From NCBI RefSeq assembly GCF_965216805.1, contig NZ_CBDCGN010000003.1:372001-436000 (forward strand): a stretch of 64,000 nt of DNA, written 5' to 3'. A program made the translations under genes and the position numbers. The stretch comes from Panacagrimonas sp965216805. Lineage in GTDB: Bacteria > Pseudomonadota > Gammaproteobacteria > Nevskiales > Nevskiaceae. Numbering within the stretch: position 1 is the first letter of the stretch; the number at the start of each line of letters is the position of its first letter. The notes under the pieces are model-generated. The model was not told the origin of the DNA and did not search any database. It was given only the letters and a program-made list of their open reading frames with translations. Shown piece by piece: positions 44,471 through 52,941 of this stretch.

Positions 44471-45217
44471 GTGATCGTTTTCATCAGCGGGGCCAGCGCC
44501 GGTTTTGGCGCCGCCATTGCCCGCCGTTTTGCCCGCGAGGGTGCCCATCTGATCCTCGCCGGGCGTCGGCACGAGCGTCTGCAGGCGCTGACGGCGGAAC
44601 TCGCGGTGCCCTGTTTCTGCCTGCGGCTGGACGTGCGCGACCGCCGCGCGGTGGAAGCGGCCGTCGCCACCCTGCCGGCGGACTTCGCCGCCATCGACGT
44701 GCTGGTCAACAATGCCGGCCTGGCGCTGGGGCTGGAGCCGGCGCACCGCGCCTCGCTGGACCAGTGGGAGCAGATGGTGGATACCAACATCAAGGGCCTG
44801 ATGACGCTGACGCGAACGGTGCTGCCGGGCATGGTGGCGCGCCATCGCGGGCACGTGATCAACATCGGCTCCACCGCCGGCGAGTGGCCTTATCCCGGTG
44901 CCAACGTCTACGGCGCCAGCAAGGCGTTCGTGAGGCAGTTCTCGCTCAACCTGCGCGCCGATCTGTACCAGACCGCAGTGCGCGTCACCGACGTCGAGCC
45001 GGGCCTGGCCGGCGGCACCGAATTCTCCAACGTGCGTTTCGGCGACGACGCCCGCGCTGCACAGGTCTACGCCGGCACCCAGGCGCTGACGCCCGAGGAC
45101 GTCGCCGACACCGTCTATTGGGTGGCCTCGCGCCCGCCGCACGTCAACGTCAATACCTTGTCGATCACCCCCGTGTGCCAGGGCTTCGGGCCGGTGGCCG
45201 TGCATCGGCAGGAGTAG
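44471..45217 (+). CDS. ydfG: NADP-dependent short-chain dehydrogenase (YdfG-like)
   Basis: A 248-residue short-chain dehydrogenase that opens with MIVFISGASAGFGAAIARRF, matching YdfG in length and start. The cofactor site GASAGFG, the ARG motif (AGRRHERLQ) and the catalytic Ser-Tyr-Lys (STAGEWPYPGANVYGASKA) are intact. YdfG reduces 3-hydroxyacids and malonic semialdehyde. Start GTG 44471. It is immediately downstream of mddA with a small gap, so the two may be co-transcribed. Confidence 0.85.
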   Translation: MIVFISGASAGFGAAIARRFAREGAHLILAGRRHERLQALTAELAVPCFCLRLDVRDRRAVEAAVATLPADFAAIDVLVNNAGLALGLEPAHRASLDQWEQMVDTNIKGLMTLTRTVLPGMVARHRGHVINIGSTAGEWPYPGANVYGASKAFVRQFSLNLRADLYQTAVRVTDVEPGLAGGTEFSNVRFGDDARAAQVYAGTQALTPEDVADTVYWVASRPPHVNVNTLSITPVCQGFGPVAVHRQE

Positions 45218-45715
45218 GGGCAGAAGGCTCGACGTTCGCAGCCAGCGCGCCTCCAGCTCCGTCCATTTGGACCGATGTTCAGCGCTGTCGCCTTGAATAG
45301 AATCGCCAGTCGCTTCGCCGGATCGAAGCCGCCGCCTCGAAGAATGTTGCCTCGCCTGCACGGGTTCCGCCGCGCTGGCGCGTAAGCAGCGATGCACAGG
45401 ATCTGGAATCTCGTCCTTGTCTGAGAGACCCTCAATAGACATTTTGCGCCACCTTTTCCTGCAAGCAGGAAAACGGAAGACCCATGCCTCGTCCCGCTTG
45501 CGAGAGAAGGATCAAAGCCACCTTTGCGTTTCGACCTTCGTATGCGTTTGGATCGGCGCCGCTGGCCTGATCCCTGCACCATGCGGATAATCGCCTGCAC
45601 AAAGCCGCGCAGCGGCCGGATCGGACCCCGTGGCTGCCACGGCGCGGAACCGGCCCGACACTGATGACACGGATCGGGCGGGGGAAACTGGCTTGAGTCA
45701 TCGCAGGATCAAGGC
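45218..45715. other. Gene-free 498-base stretch
   Basis: No supported gene on either strand. A perfect hairpin (45454-45473) is the only clear structure. The stretch is the intergenic region upstream of the large cyclase gene. Confidence 0.55.
45454..45473. repeat. Perfect inverted repeat TTTTCCTGC/GCAGGAAAA
   Basis: Nine-base arms with two central A bases. The T run at the left end fits a minus-strand terminator only weakly. It could be an operator 243 bases upstream of the cyclase gene. Confidence 0.65.
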
Positions 45716-48700
45716 GTGATCGCGCCGGGAGTCACCGGGGAGTTTTCGCCCGCGCGCTACCTGCCGCGCATGGTGCTGCAGCGGCTGCGTGACGGCCGCC
45801 CGGCTCGACCGGCGATGGCGTGCTTCGACGGCGCGGTGTTGTTCACCGATATCGTCGGCTTCAGCCGGCTCACCGAAAATTTCGCCGCGGCAGGCCCTGA
45901 GGGCGCCGAAAGATTGTCGTTGGTGCTCGACACCTATTTCGGCCGCATGACCGACATCGTGTGCCGCTGGGGCGGCGACGTCACCGATTTCGTCGGCGAT
46001 TCGATCGTCGCCGTGTGGCTGTCGGGCGATGACCCGGCCATGGCCACTGGCCAGGCAGCCGCCTGTGCGCTCGAACTGCAGCGCACCCTGGACGAGGTCA
46101 TCGCGCAGACCGCGCTGCCCTTGCGTCAACGGCTGGCGGTGGGTGCGGGCGAGCTGCGCCTGTTCGTTCTGTGCAACGACGAGCGCAGTCACTGGCTGCT
46201 GGCGGGCGATGCGCTGAACCAGGCCAGCGATGCCAACTATCGTGCCGATCCCGGTGAGGTGCTGCTGTGCCCGTCGGCGTACGCGCGGGTGCTCGAGGCT
46301 GCAGTGGGCGAGATCAGACCCGGTGGCGAGTTCCACCTGACCGATATCGCACGTGCGCCTTTGCCGGCACCGGTCGGTCCGCTGCCGTCGACTGCCGCCG
46401 AGCCTGTGCTGGCGTTCGTGCCGCGGCCGTTGCTGGAGCATGCGCAGGCGGGACGCTGGCCGTGGCTGGGCGAGTTCCGCAACGTCACCGTGCTGTTTCT
46501 GGGACTGACCGAGCTCGACGTTGCCCATCCTGGCGCGCTCGAATGTTTGAGCCACACCGACGCGGCGCTGCACCGCGTGCTACGACGCCACGGTGGCACC
46601 CACCTGCATTTTTCCGCGGACGAGAAAGGGGTGGTGTCGGTGTCGGCATTCGGCCTGCCGCAGGCGGCGCACGAGAACGATGCCGAGCGCGCGCTGGGTG
46701 CGGCCATCGAGCTGATCGAGGGGCTGCGCGAACATGGCATCGAGGGCTCCATCGGCGTCACCACCGGGCGTGCCTTCTACGGCGACAGTGGCGGCTCCAA
46801 CCGGCGCCGCCTCGGCCTGGTCGGCACGCCGATCAACCTGGCGGCGCGACTGATGAGCGCTGCCCACGGCCGTGTGCTGTGCGATGCCGAAGTGCGGCGC
46901 AATGCACCGCGCTACACCTGCTCGGTGCTGCCACCGATGACGCTCAAGGGCATCGAAGTGCCGGTGCCGGTGTTCGAGCCGCGGGCACGCGCGGACCGGC
47001 AGATGCTGCGCTTCGAGCGCGGCCTGGTCGGACGTGCGCCGGAGCGCGCACGCATCGCCGACGACCTGCATCGGCTGCAACTTGGCCAGGGCGGGATGCT
47101 GGCCGTCACCGGCGAGGCCGGCATCGGCAAGTCGCGTCTGCTGGCAGAGGCGGTGCGGCTGGCGCATGCGCAAGGGGCGGAAGTGCTGACCGCCGCGGGC
47201 TCGGCGATGGAGCCGGCCACGCCGTACTTTCCGTGGCGGCGCGTTCTGGAGCAGTTGTTGCCGGGCCAGCCGGCGCAGCGGATCGCCTTTCTGCGCCAGC
47301 AGCTGCGCGACGACGAACGACGCGAGCCGTGGCTGCCTTTGCTGGAAGCCATCGTGCCGCTGGGCCTGCCGCCCACCGAAGTGACGCGGCATATGGACAG
47401 CGCCGGCAGCGCGCTGGCGATCCAGGAGCTGGTTTGCGAGCTGCTCGCACGTCGCGCCGCGGGGCGGCCGATGCTGCTGGTGCTCGACGATCTGCACTGG
47501 ATCGACGCGGCGTCATGCGCGCTGCTGCAGGTGGTCCACGACAAGCTGCCGCAGCTGCTGATCATGGTCGGCGCGCGGCCCGCGGAACACGCCGTGGTGC
47601 CGCAGGTGGGGCAGATGCTGCAGAGCCTGCGCGCGACGCTGAGACTGGACACGCTCGATCGCGACGCCATCCACGATCTGGCCTGCCTGACGCTTGAGGT
47701 GCGCCAGGTGCCGCCCGAGCTGGTGAATTTCCTGTGGACGCGCGCTGGCGGCCATCCCTTCTACATCGAGGAACTGCTCATCGCCCTGCGCGGCGCGCGC
47801 ATGCTCGCGGTCGACAATGGCGAGTGTCGCCTGTCCGATCGCTTCGGCGACGAGGCATTGGCGACCATGCCCTCGACCCTGCACGGCCTGATCGTGAGCC
47901 GCGTCGACCGACTCAGCTCCACCCAGCAGTGGACGCTCAAGCTGGCCAGTGTGATCGGACGCGAGTTCGCGCTGGCCGCGCTGGGCGATCTGCAGGCCGA
48001 GCCCGCGCAGGGCGAATCGCTGCAAGCGGTGCTGGCAACCCTGCTGCAGGACGACCTGCTGCGGCTGGCGACGACGGCGGCGGCGCCGATGTACGAATTC
48101 AAGCACGCCATCCTGCGGGACGTGCTCTACGACCTGCTGCCGTTCTCGCACCGTCGCGAGCTGCATGGCCGCGTCGCCGCCTGGATCGAGCATTCCGGCG
48201 ACGATCTGCGCATGCGCCATGCCGAGCTGGCGCTGCACTGGGAGCACGCCGGCCATCCGCAGCGCGCGCTGCATCATCTGGAGCGGGCGGGGGTGCAGGC
48301 GGTGGCGCGCTACGCCAATCGCGACGCCATCGCGCACCTGCACCGCGCGCAGGCGCTGGCCGAAGCACACCGCCTGGCGGTGGACGAAGCACAACATGCA
48401 TTGTGGGAAGGCCTGCTCGGCGACGCCCATCACGAGCTGTTCGAATACGCCAGCGCGGCGCGGCATTTCAATCGCAGCCTGTTGCGGCTGGGCCGGCCGA
48501 CACCCGACAGCAAGGCGCGGCTGGCGGGCGCGCTGCTGCGCGAACTGGGCCACCAGACCCTGCTGCGCATGAAGCCTCAGAACGGTGCGGCCGAGAACGA
48601 TACCGCCGGCGCCCAGCGCGCTTCGCATATCCACGAACGTCTGGCGGAGATCGCGTATTTCGACAATCGCCCGATGTGGTTGCTCTATCACACGCTGTCG

Positions 48701-49780
48701 TCGCTGAATCTCGCGGAGCGCTGCGGCGCCGTGCGCGAAACCGTGGACGGCTTCGCCGCCCTGTCCATCGGGTATCTGGTGGCCGGCCTGCGGCGCCTGT
48801 CGCAGTTCTACAACCGACGTTCGCTGGAACTGGCGCAACAGCGGGGCACGCCGGCGGACCGCGCCTATGCGCACCTGGTGGACATGGTGTACTGCGCCAC
48901 CATCGGGCAATGGGAGGCGCTGGAATCCTCTGCCGCCATCGCATTGCCGATTTACCGTCAGCTCGGCGCGCCGGTGCGCTGGCACCAGACCCAATCCCTG
49001 CGCTACCACGCCGATGTCCTGCGCGGTCGCTTCGCGCGCGGTCGCTACGTGCTCGACGAAGTCCGCGCCGACCTGTCTCGCGACACGCCGGCGCAGGTGC
49101 GTTCGTGGATTCTGTGCAGCGACATGAACATCACGCTGGCCTGCGACGAACCGCGTGCGGAATCGATCGAAGCCCTGGCCGAAGTGCTGACGCCGGAGTT
49201 GCATCGCGCCGACCGTGTCCGCAGCCAGGGCCTGATGGCGCAAGCCTGGCTGCGCCTGGGCGAACCGCAACGTGCGCTGACGCTCGTCGATGCGGCGCTG
49301 GCGACCCTGGCCGACGATGTGCCCACCGCCTGGCACGTCACCGACGGTCTGGCCGCGCTGGCCGAAACCTGCATCGACCTGATCGCGCTGCAGCCCGATG
49401 TTGCGGACCTGCGACCCCGCATGGACGCCGCCTGCGCCGCTCTGACGCGTTACGTTTCCAAGTCGCCGGTGGCGGCGCCCCGGGCCGCGCTGGTCGCCGC
49501 CAGGCGTCACCTGCTGGACGGCAAGACCGCGGCGGCGCGCAAGCGCCTGCGTCAGGCGCTGAGTTCAGCCCAAGGGTTCGAGATGCCTTACAGCGAGGCG
49601 CAGGCGTTGAATCAGCTGGCCTCGCTGGAGCCTGATTCGCAGGTGCGGGCGTCCTTGCTCGAACGCGCTGCCGAACGCATGGTTGCGACCGGTGCCATGC
49701 GCCCGGCCGGGCCTTCGCGGCCGCCGCCGCCGTCATCCGAACTGGCGCTGGCCGCAGGCCGGCGCACGCTGGGGCCCTGA
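45716..49780 (+). CDS. Tandem class III nucleotide cyclase/ATPase/TPR protein (soluble adenylyl cyclase-like)
   Basis: A 1354-residue protein laid out like mammalian ADCY10. Two cyclase homology domains occupy about residues 40-190 and 255-420. Next is a NACHT/AAA-type ATPase (Walker A GEAGIGKS 466-473; Walker B MLLVLDDLHW 586-595), and a long helical TPR-like C-terminal half follows. The first cyclase domain has metal Asp45 (FTDIVGFS) and Asp95 (VGDS). The position normally Lys or similar in GGDxxKF is Asp91 (GGDVTDF). The second keeps the transition-state NxxxR (NLAARL) but lacks the metal Asp (VLFLGLTEL), as in sAC. Start GTG 45716. Confidence 0.85.
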   Translation: MIAPGVTGEFSPARYLPRMVLQRLRDGRPARPAMACFDGAVLFTDIVGFSRLTENFAAAGPEGAERLSLVLDTYFGRMTDIVCRWGGDVTDFVGDSIVAVWLSGDDPAMATGQAAACALELQRTLDEVIAQTALPLRQRLAVGAGELRLFVLCNDERSHWLLAGDALNQASDANYRADPGEVLLCPSAYARVLEAAVGEIRPGGEFHLTDIARAPLPAPVGPLPSTAAEPVLAFVPRPLLEHAQAGRWPWLGEFRNVTVLFLGLTELDVAHPGALECLSHTDAALHRVLRRHGGTHLHFSADEKGVVSVSAFGLPQAAHENDAERALGAAIELIEGLREHGIEGSIGVTTGRAFYGDSGGSNRRRLGLVGTPINLAARLMSAAHGRVLCDAEVRRNAPRYTCSVLPPMTLKGIEVPVPVFEPRARADRQMLRFERGLVGRAPERARIADDLHRLQLGQGGMLAVTGEAGIGKSRLLAEAVRLAHAQGAEVLTAAGSAMEPATPYFPWRRVLEQLLPGQPAQRIAFLRQQLRDDERREPWLPLLEAIVPLGLPPTEVTRHMDSAGSALAIQELVCELLARRAAGRPMLLVLDDLHWIDAASCALLQVVHDKLPQLLIMVGARPAEHAVVPQVGQMLQSLRATLRLDTLDRDAIHDLACLTLEVRQVPPELVNFLWTRAGGHPFYIEELLIALRGARMLAVDNGECRLSDRFGDEALATMPSTLHGLIVSRVDRLSSTQQWTLKLASVIGREFALAALGDLQAEPAQGESLQAVLATLLQDDLLRLATTAAAPMYEFKHAILRDVLYDLLPFSHRRELHGRVAAWIEHSGDDLRMRHAELALHWEHAGHPQRALHHLERAGVQAVARYANRDAIAHLHRAQALAEAHRLAVDEAQHALWEGLLGDAHHELFEYASAARHFNRSLLRLGRPTPDSKARLAGALLRELGHQTLLRMKPQNGAAENDTAGAQRASHIHERLAEIAYFDNRPMWLLYHTLSSLNLAERCGAVRETVDGFAALSIGYLVAGLRRLSQFYNRRSLELAQQRGTPADRAYAHLVDMVYCATIGQWEALESSAAIALPIYRQLGAPVRWHQTQSLRYHADVLRGRFARGRYVLDEVRADLSRDTPAQVRSWILCSDMNITLACDEPRAESIEALAEVLTPELHRADRVRSQGLMAQAWLRLGEPQRALTLVDAALATLADDVPTAWHVTDGLAALAETCIDLIALQPDVADLRPRMDAACAALTRYVSKSPVAAPRAALVAARRHLLDGKTAAARKRLRQALSSAQGFEMPYSEAQALNQLASLEPDSQVRASLLERAAERMVATGAMRPAGPSRPPPPSSELALAAGRRTLGP

Positions 49781-49817
49781 TCCCGAATACCCATCCCCGT
49801 ACCGACAAGTCCACGCC

Positions 49818-50786
49818 ATGTCCAAGCTGCCGCCCTACATCTCCGATCTCGGCCACGGCCAGATCAGCTACGCGGTGCCGTTGGCGATCCGCGAGGTCAC
49901 CAGCTACGCCTTCGTGCTCAAGTGCGAGACCGCGCGGGTGCAGACGCTGCTGGACAGCCAGCTCAACGCCATCGCCGGCAGCCCGGTGCGCTACGAGGCG
50001 CTGCCGTTCCTGTTTCACTGTTACCTGCAGGCCAAACACTGCACCTCCACCGCCGAGGTCATCGGCTGGCTGCCGGATCGCGAGTCGGCGTTCCTGGTGC
50101 CGGTGCTCGAACACCGCGCGGGACATCTGCTGCCGCGGATCAAGCTCTGGGTGCCGTATCTGTTGATCGACCAGATGGCCGGCATGGTCACCGGGCGCGA
50201 GGTCTGGGGTTATCGCAAGTCGCTGGGCGCCATCCAGGTGCCGGACGATCCACAGCAGCCGACCGCGTTTGCGGCGCAGACCACGGTGTTCAAGACCTTC
50301 TCGGCGCAGACCGAAGGCCTGTGGCAGACGTTGGTGCAGGTACGCCAGACCTCCGCCGCAGCGGCGCAGGCGCAGGACTGGAAGGATCACGGCGAGGCGA
50401 TCGGCGCGGTGATCGAACGCCTGGCCGGCGAGGTCGGCGGCGAGGTGCTGGCGCTGCTGGCCAAACTGCTGGAGCCTCTGCTCAAGCTGCCGACCATCCC
50501 CATCGTCAATCTCAAGCAGTTCCGCGACGTGCAAGACAGCACCCGCGCCTGTTACCAGGCGCTGGTGGAAAGCCCCTGTCGCATGGACCTGTGGCGGCAC
50601 GGCGGCTGGCTGGGCGGAGACTTCGAGCTGGACATCACCACCTGCGCCAGCCACCAGGTGGTGCAGGACCTGGGCCTGGCCGCCGCGGCGGGCGCGGATA
50701 CCACCACGGTGAAACCGCTGTTCGGCCTGTATGCGCAGTTCGATTTCAGCACGCTGCCGGGCAGCGTGATCTGGCAGAAGGTCTGA
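49818..50786 (+). CDS. Acetoacetate decarboxylase-like protein
   Basis: A 322-residue member of the acetoacetate decarboxylase superfamily: GREVWGYRKSLG carries the Schiff-base Lys of this fold. It also has the SPVRYEALPFLFHCY and LLIDQMAGMVTG segments. In distant subfamilies the enzyme acts on other beta-keto acids or hydratases; the substrate is open. ATG 49818 is 37 bases after the cyclase stop, so it may be co-transcribed with it. The next gene follows after 64 bases. Confidence 0.75.
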   Translation: MSKLPPYISDLGHGQISYAVPLAIREVTSYAFVLKCETARVQTLLDSQLNAIAGSPVRYEALPFLFHCYLQAKHCTSTAEVIGWLPDRESAFLVPVLEHRAGHLLPRIKLWVPYLLIDQMAGMVTGREVWGYRKSLGAIQVPDDPQQPTAFAAQTTVFKTFSAQTEGLWQTLVQVRQTSAAAAQAQDWKDHGEAIGAVIERLAGEVGGEVLALLAKLLEPLLKLPTIPIVNLKQFRDVQDSTRACYQALVESPCRMDLWRHGGWLGGDFELDITTCASHQVVQDLGLAAAAGADTTTVKPLFGLYAQFDFSTLPGSVIWQKV

Positions 50787-50850
50787 GCGCGCGCCACTAC
50801 TGCGTCACACTGTTGCCGTCCGCGTCTTGCGGACACAACGAGTCATCTCG

Positions 50851-51780
50851 ATGCAGGCATTCCTCGCCCGGATCATCGCCGGCCTGATCCTGGTTTGTTC
50901 AACGGGGCTGGTCGGCGCCGAGATCGACGCGCCGACCGAGCGCGCTGCGGTCGCACCGGCCTGGGAACTGCGCACGCCGGAAGGGCAGACCGTGCGTTTT
51001 CCGCAGGACGCTGCCGGCCAGCCCGCGGTGCTGCTGTTCTGGCCTTCGTGGTGTCCCTACAGCCGCGCGCTGCAGCCCTACGTGCAGGACATCTGGGAGG
51101 ATTATCGCGAGCGCGGCGTCAAGCTCTGGACCATCAACATCCTCGAACGCGGCGATCCGCTGCAGGCGATGCAGGAACGCGGCCTGAGCTTTCCGCTGCT
51201 GCTGGAAGGCGATGCGCTGCGCAACACCTACGGCATCACGCGCACGCCCTGGCTGGTGGTGATCGACGCCGGGCAGCGCATCGTCTACACGCGTCCGCCC
51301 AATCCGCCCTCGCCCATCGACGTCGCCAAGGCGGTTCGCCAGACCCTCAACGATCTGCTCGGCGACCGGGCGGTGCCGTTGCCGGCCTCGTATCCGCCGC
51401 CTTACGACCTGCACCTGAAAAAGCAGAGCGATCTGCTTGATCGCCCCACTCCGGCGCCAGTGGATCAGGCGCAATGGCAGCCCTGGGTGGAACGCTACCT
51501 GGACGGCATCGGCGCCCACGAAGCGGTGGACGGCATTGCGCCCGTTGGTGCAATTGAAGGCGGCAAGGCCGCGATGGCCCATGCGCGCGAACTGTGGGCG
51601 CAGCAATACGGCGCCGACGCGGTGCGCGCGCAGGCGCCGTATCGCGCCTATCGACGAAACCGCCACTGGATCGTCATGGGCGGCGGGCTGGCGCGCGAAC
51701 TCGGCCAAGGCATGATCGCGGTGTTCGACGCCGACAGCGGGCGGGTGCTGCGGCTGTCGGCGGGTGAGTCGGAGCCGTAA
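50851..51780 (+). CDS. Exported thioredoxin-fold (TlpA/redoxin-like) protein, monothiol
   Basis: A 309-residue protein with signal peptide (MQAFLARIIAGLILVCSTGLVGA) and a TlpA/redoxin domain (about 35-170): VLLFWPSWCPYSRALQ, TRTPWLVVIDAG with the conserved cis-Pro. The usual CxxC of TlpA proteins is CPYS (Cys68, Ser71), so only one thiol remains at the active site. A further 140 residues of unrecognised sequence follow. ATG 50851 begins the signal peptide. Convergent with the papain-like gene. Confidence 0.8.
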   Translation: MQAFLARIIAGLILVCSTGLVGAEIDAPTERAAVAPAWELRTPEGQTVRFPQDAAGQPAVLLFWPSWCPYSRALQPYVQDIWEDYRERGVKLWTINILERGDPLQAMQERGLSFPLLLEGDALRNTYGITRTPWLVVIDAGQRIVYTRPPNPPSPIDVAKAVRQTLNDLLGDRAVPLPASYPPPYDLHLKKQSDLLDRPTPAPVDQAQWQPWVERYLDGIGAHEAVDGIAPVGAIEGGKAAMAHARELWAQQYGADAVRAQAPYRAYRRNRHWIVMGGGLARELGQGMIAVFDADSGRVLRLSAGESEP

Positions 51781-51849
51781 CCATTCAGGCTCCGGATGCT
51801 GGCTCCGTGCAGCGAGAGCCGCGCACCGCCTGCCGATGCAAACCTGCGG

Positions 51850-52710
51850 TCAACGATAGGTCTGCCAGTTTTTCCAGTGCTTCCTGGCGTGCGCAAGTTC
51901 CGCAGCAGTGAACTTCTCGGGCTTGCGAATCTTGAGCTTGATGTTCAACGGCACCTTGTTCGGGCCATTCGGAAGCAGGGCTCGATTGTCGTCATAGATC
52001 AGCGGCCAGTACTCGAAGGTCTGGTAGCGCTCGTTGGAAACGTTCGACAGCATGATGCCGGCCTTGTTGACCGGGTAGTCCGCCTGGTAGTCGTTGGCAG
52101 GGGTTGCGGGCGGGGCGGGTGCCGGCGTCGGGGTCGGCAAGGGCGCGTTGCCCCAGCTCAGAATTCCGGTGTTCATCGGCGCTTGCGGCACGCCGGCGTG
52201 TTCCAGCCGCAGTCGATTCAGGATTCGAGCGTCCGCCGAATCCGGCGCGGGAGCCGCCTTGGGCGCCAGCGGCCAGTAGTAGTAGGTCCGCGTCACCAGA
52301 CCGGCCCAGATCAACTGGTCGTAAAGCGCCTTGGGCGTGGTAACCAGGCCTTTGCGCGGTGCCCAGGCACCCTCGGTTCCCGCGCTGATCGCTGCCGCCG
52401 CCTGATCGCTGCAGACGCCCCTTCTCGCATAGAGCTGGCTGTCCTGTATCGATTTCATCAGGTAGGCCCCCAGCGGGCGCAGGCCCACCGCGCCGCTGAG
52501 TTCCTGCACCAGGGCGGGACGGGACGGGTTGATCTCCAGCACGTACTTGCGTGTGTCGAAGATCTTCCATGAATCGCCAAACAGATCGTCCATGCTGCCC
52601 GGCGCCGCCGGCTCGAACGAGTAGACCTTGGCGCCGAACGCGATCGCGCTGTGTCCGGGCCCACGGCCGCTGGCATTGGTCAGCATGTAGATTGCCGCAA
52701 TCTTGCTCAT
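51850..52710 (-). CDS. Predicted papain-like (permuted NlpC/P60 or LRAT-type) protein with C-terminal extension
   Basis: A 286-residue protein without signal peptide. Residues 1-150 show GRGPGHSAIAFG (His20) and GVCSDQAAAAI (Cys100), followed by WAPRKGLVTTPKALYDQL. The His-before-Cys order and the C-S-x-x-A motif fit permuted papain-fold peptidases/acyltransferases (LRAT- or NlpC/P60-like), but the family identity is an inference. A Pro-rich linker (PLPTPTPAPAPPATPA, 190-205) leads to an 80-residue C-terminal domain of unknown type. ATG 52710 has a nearby AGGA. It carries the shared upstream element. Confidence 0.6.
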   Translation of the reverse strand: MSKIAAIYMLTNASGRGPGHSAIAFGAKVYSFEPAAPGSMDDLFGDSWKIFDTRKYVLEINPSRPALVQELSGAVGLRPLGAYLMKSIQDSQLYARRGVCSDQAAAAISAGTEGAWAPRKGLVTTPKALYDQLIWAGLVTRTYYYWPLAPKAAPAPDSADARILNRLRLEHAGVPQAPMNTGILSWGNAPLPTPTPAPAPPATPANDYQADYPVNKAGIMLSNVSNERYQTFEYWPLIYDDNRALLPNGPNKVPLNIKLKIRKPEKFTAAELAHARKHWKNWQTYR

Positions 52711-52798
52711 GAGTGTCCTTGGTGGCGGAGGCGGGGCCGCGGACCGTCGCGATTCCGGGCGGGCCGAGGTTGGTGACGGTCGTCGTTTGCACCAGTGG

Positions 52799-52845
52799 AA
52801 CGCTACCAGCGGCCATCCGGCACGCGCTTCACATGAATTGGGGAG
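52799..52845 (-). promoter_or_regulatory. Shared two-part upstream element, copy B
   Basis: On the minus strand CTCCCCAATTCATGTGA (52845-52829), 23 bases, then TAGCGTT (52805-52799). It is an exact match of copy A in both words and spacing. The 17-mer ends 118 bases before the papain-like gene ATG. Confidence 0.65.
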
Positions 52846-52941
52846 TGCGGCCATGCATCCGTGAAATGCCGCACGGTCGCGCCGACTCATGCCGCGACGC
52901 CAGTGATTTCCCCCGGCGAACGCGGAATCCGATGCGACGAG

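Noticed and set aside
47513..49510. 665-codon minus-strand frame antisense to the cyclase gene
   Set aside because: Composition typical of a reverse-complement shadow; the plus-strand protein has continuous domain structure.
41022..52845. The two 17-base copies as terminal inverted repeats of a transposon
   Set aside because: The second conserved word at fixed 23-base spacing and the similar distance to each gene start fit a promoter or operator better; no transposase lies near either copy.
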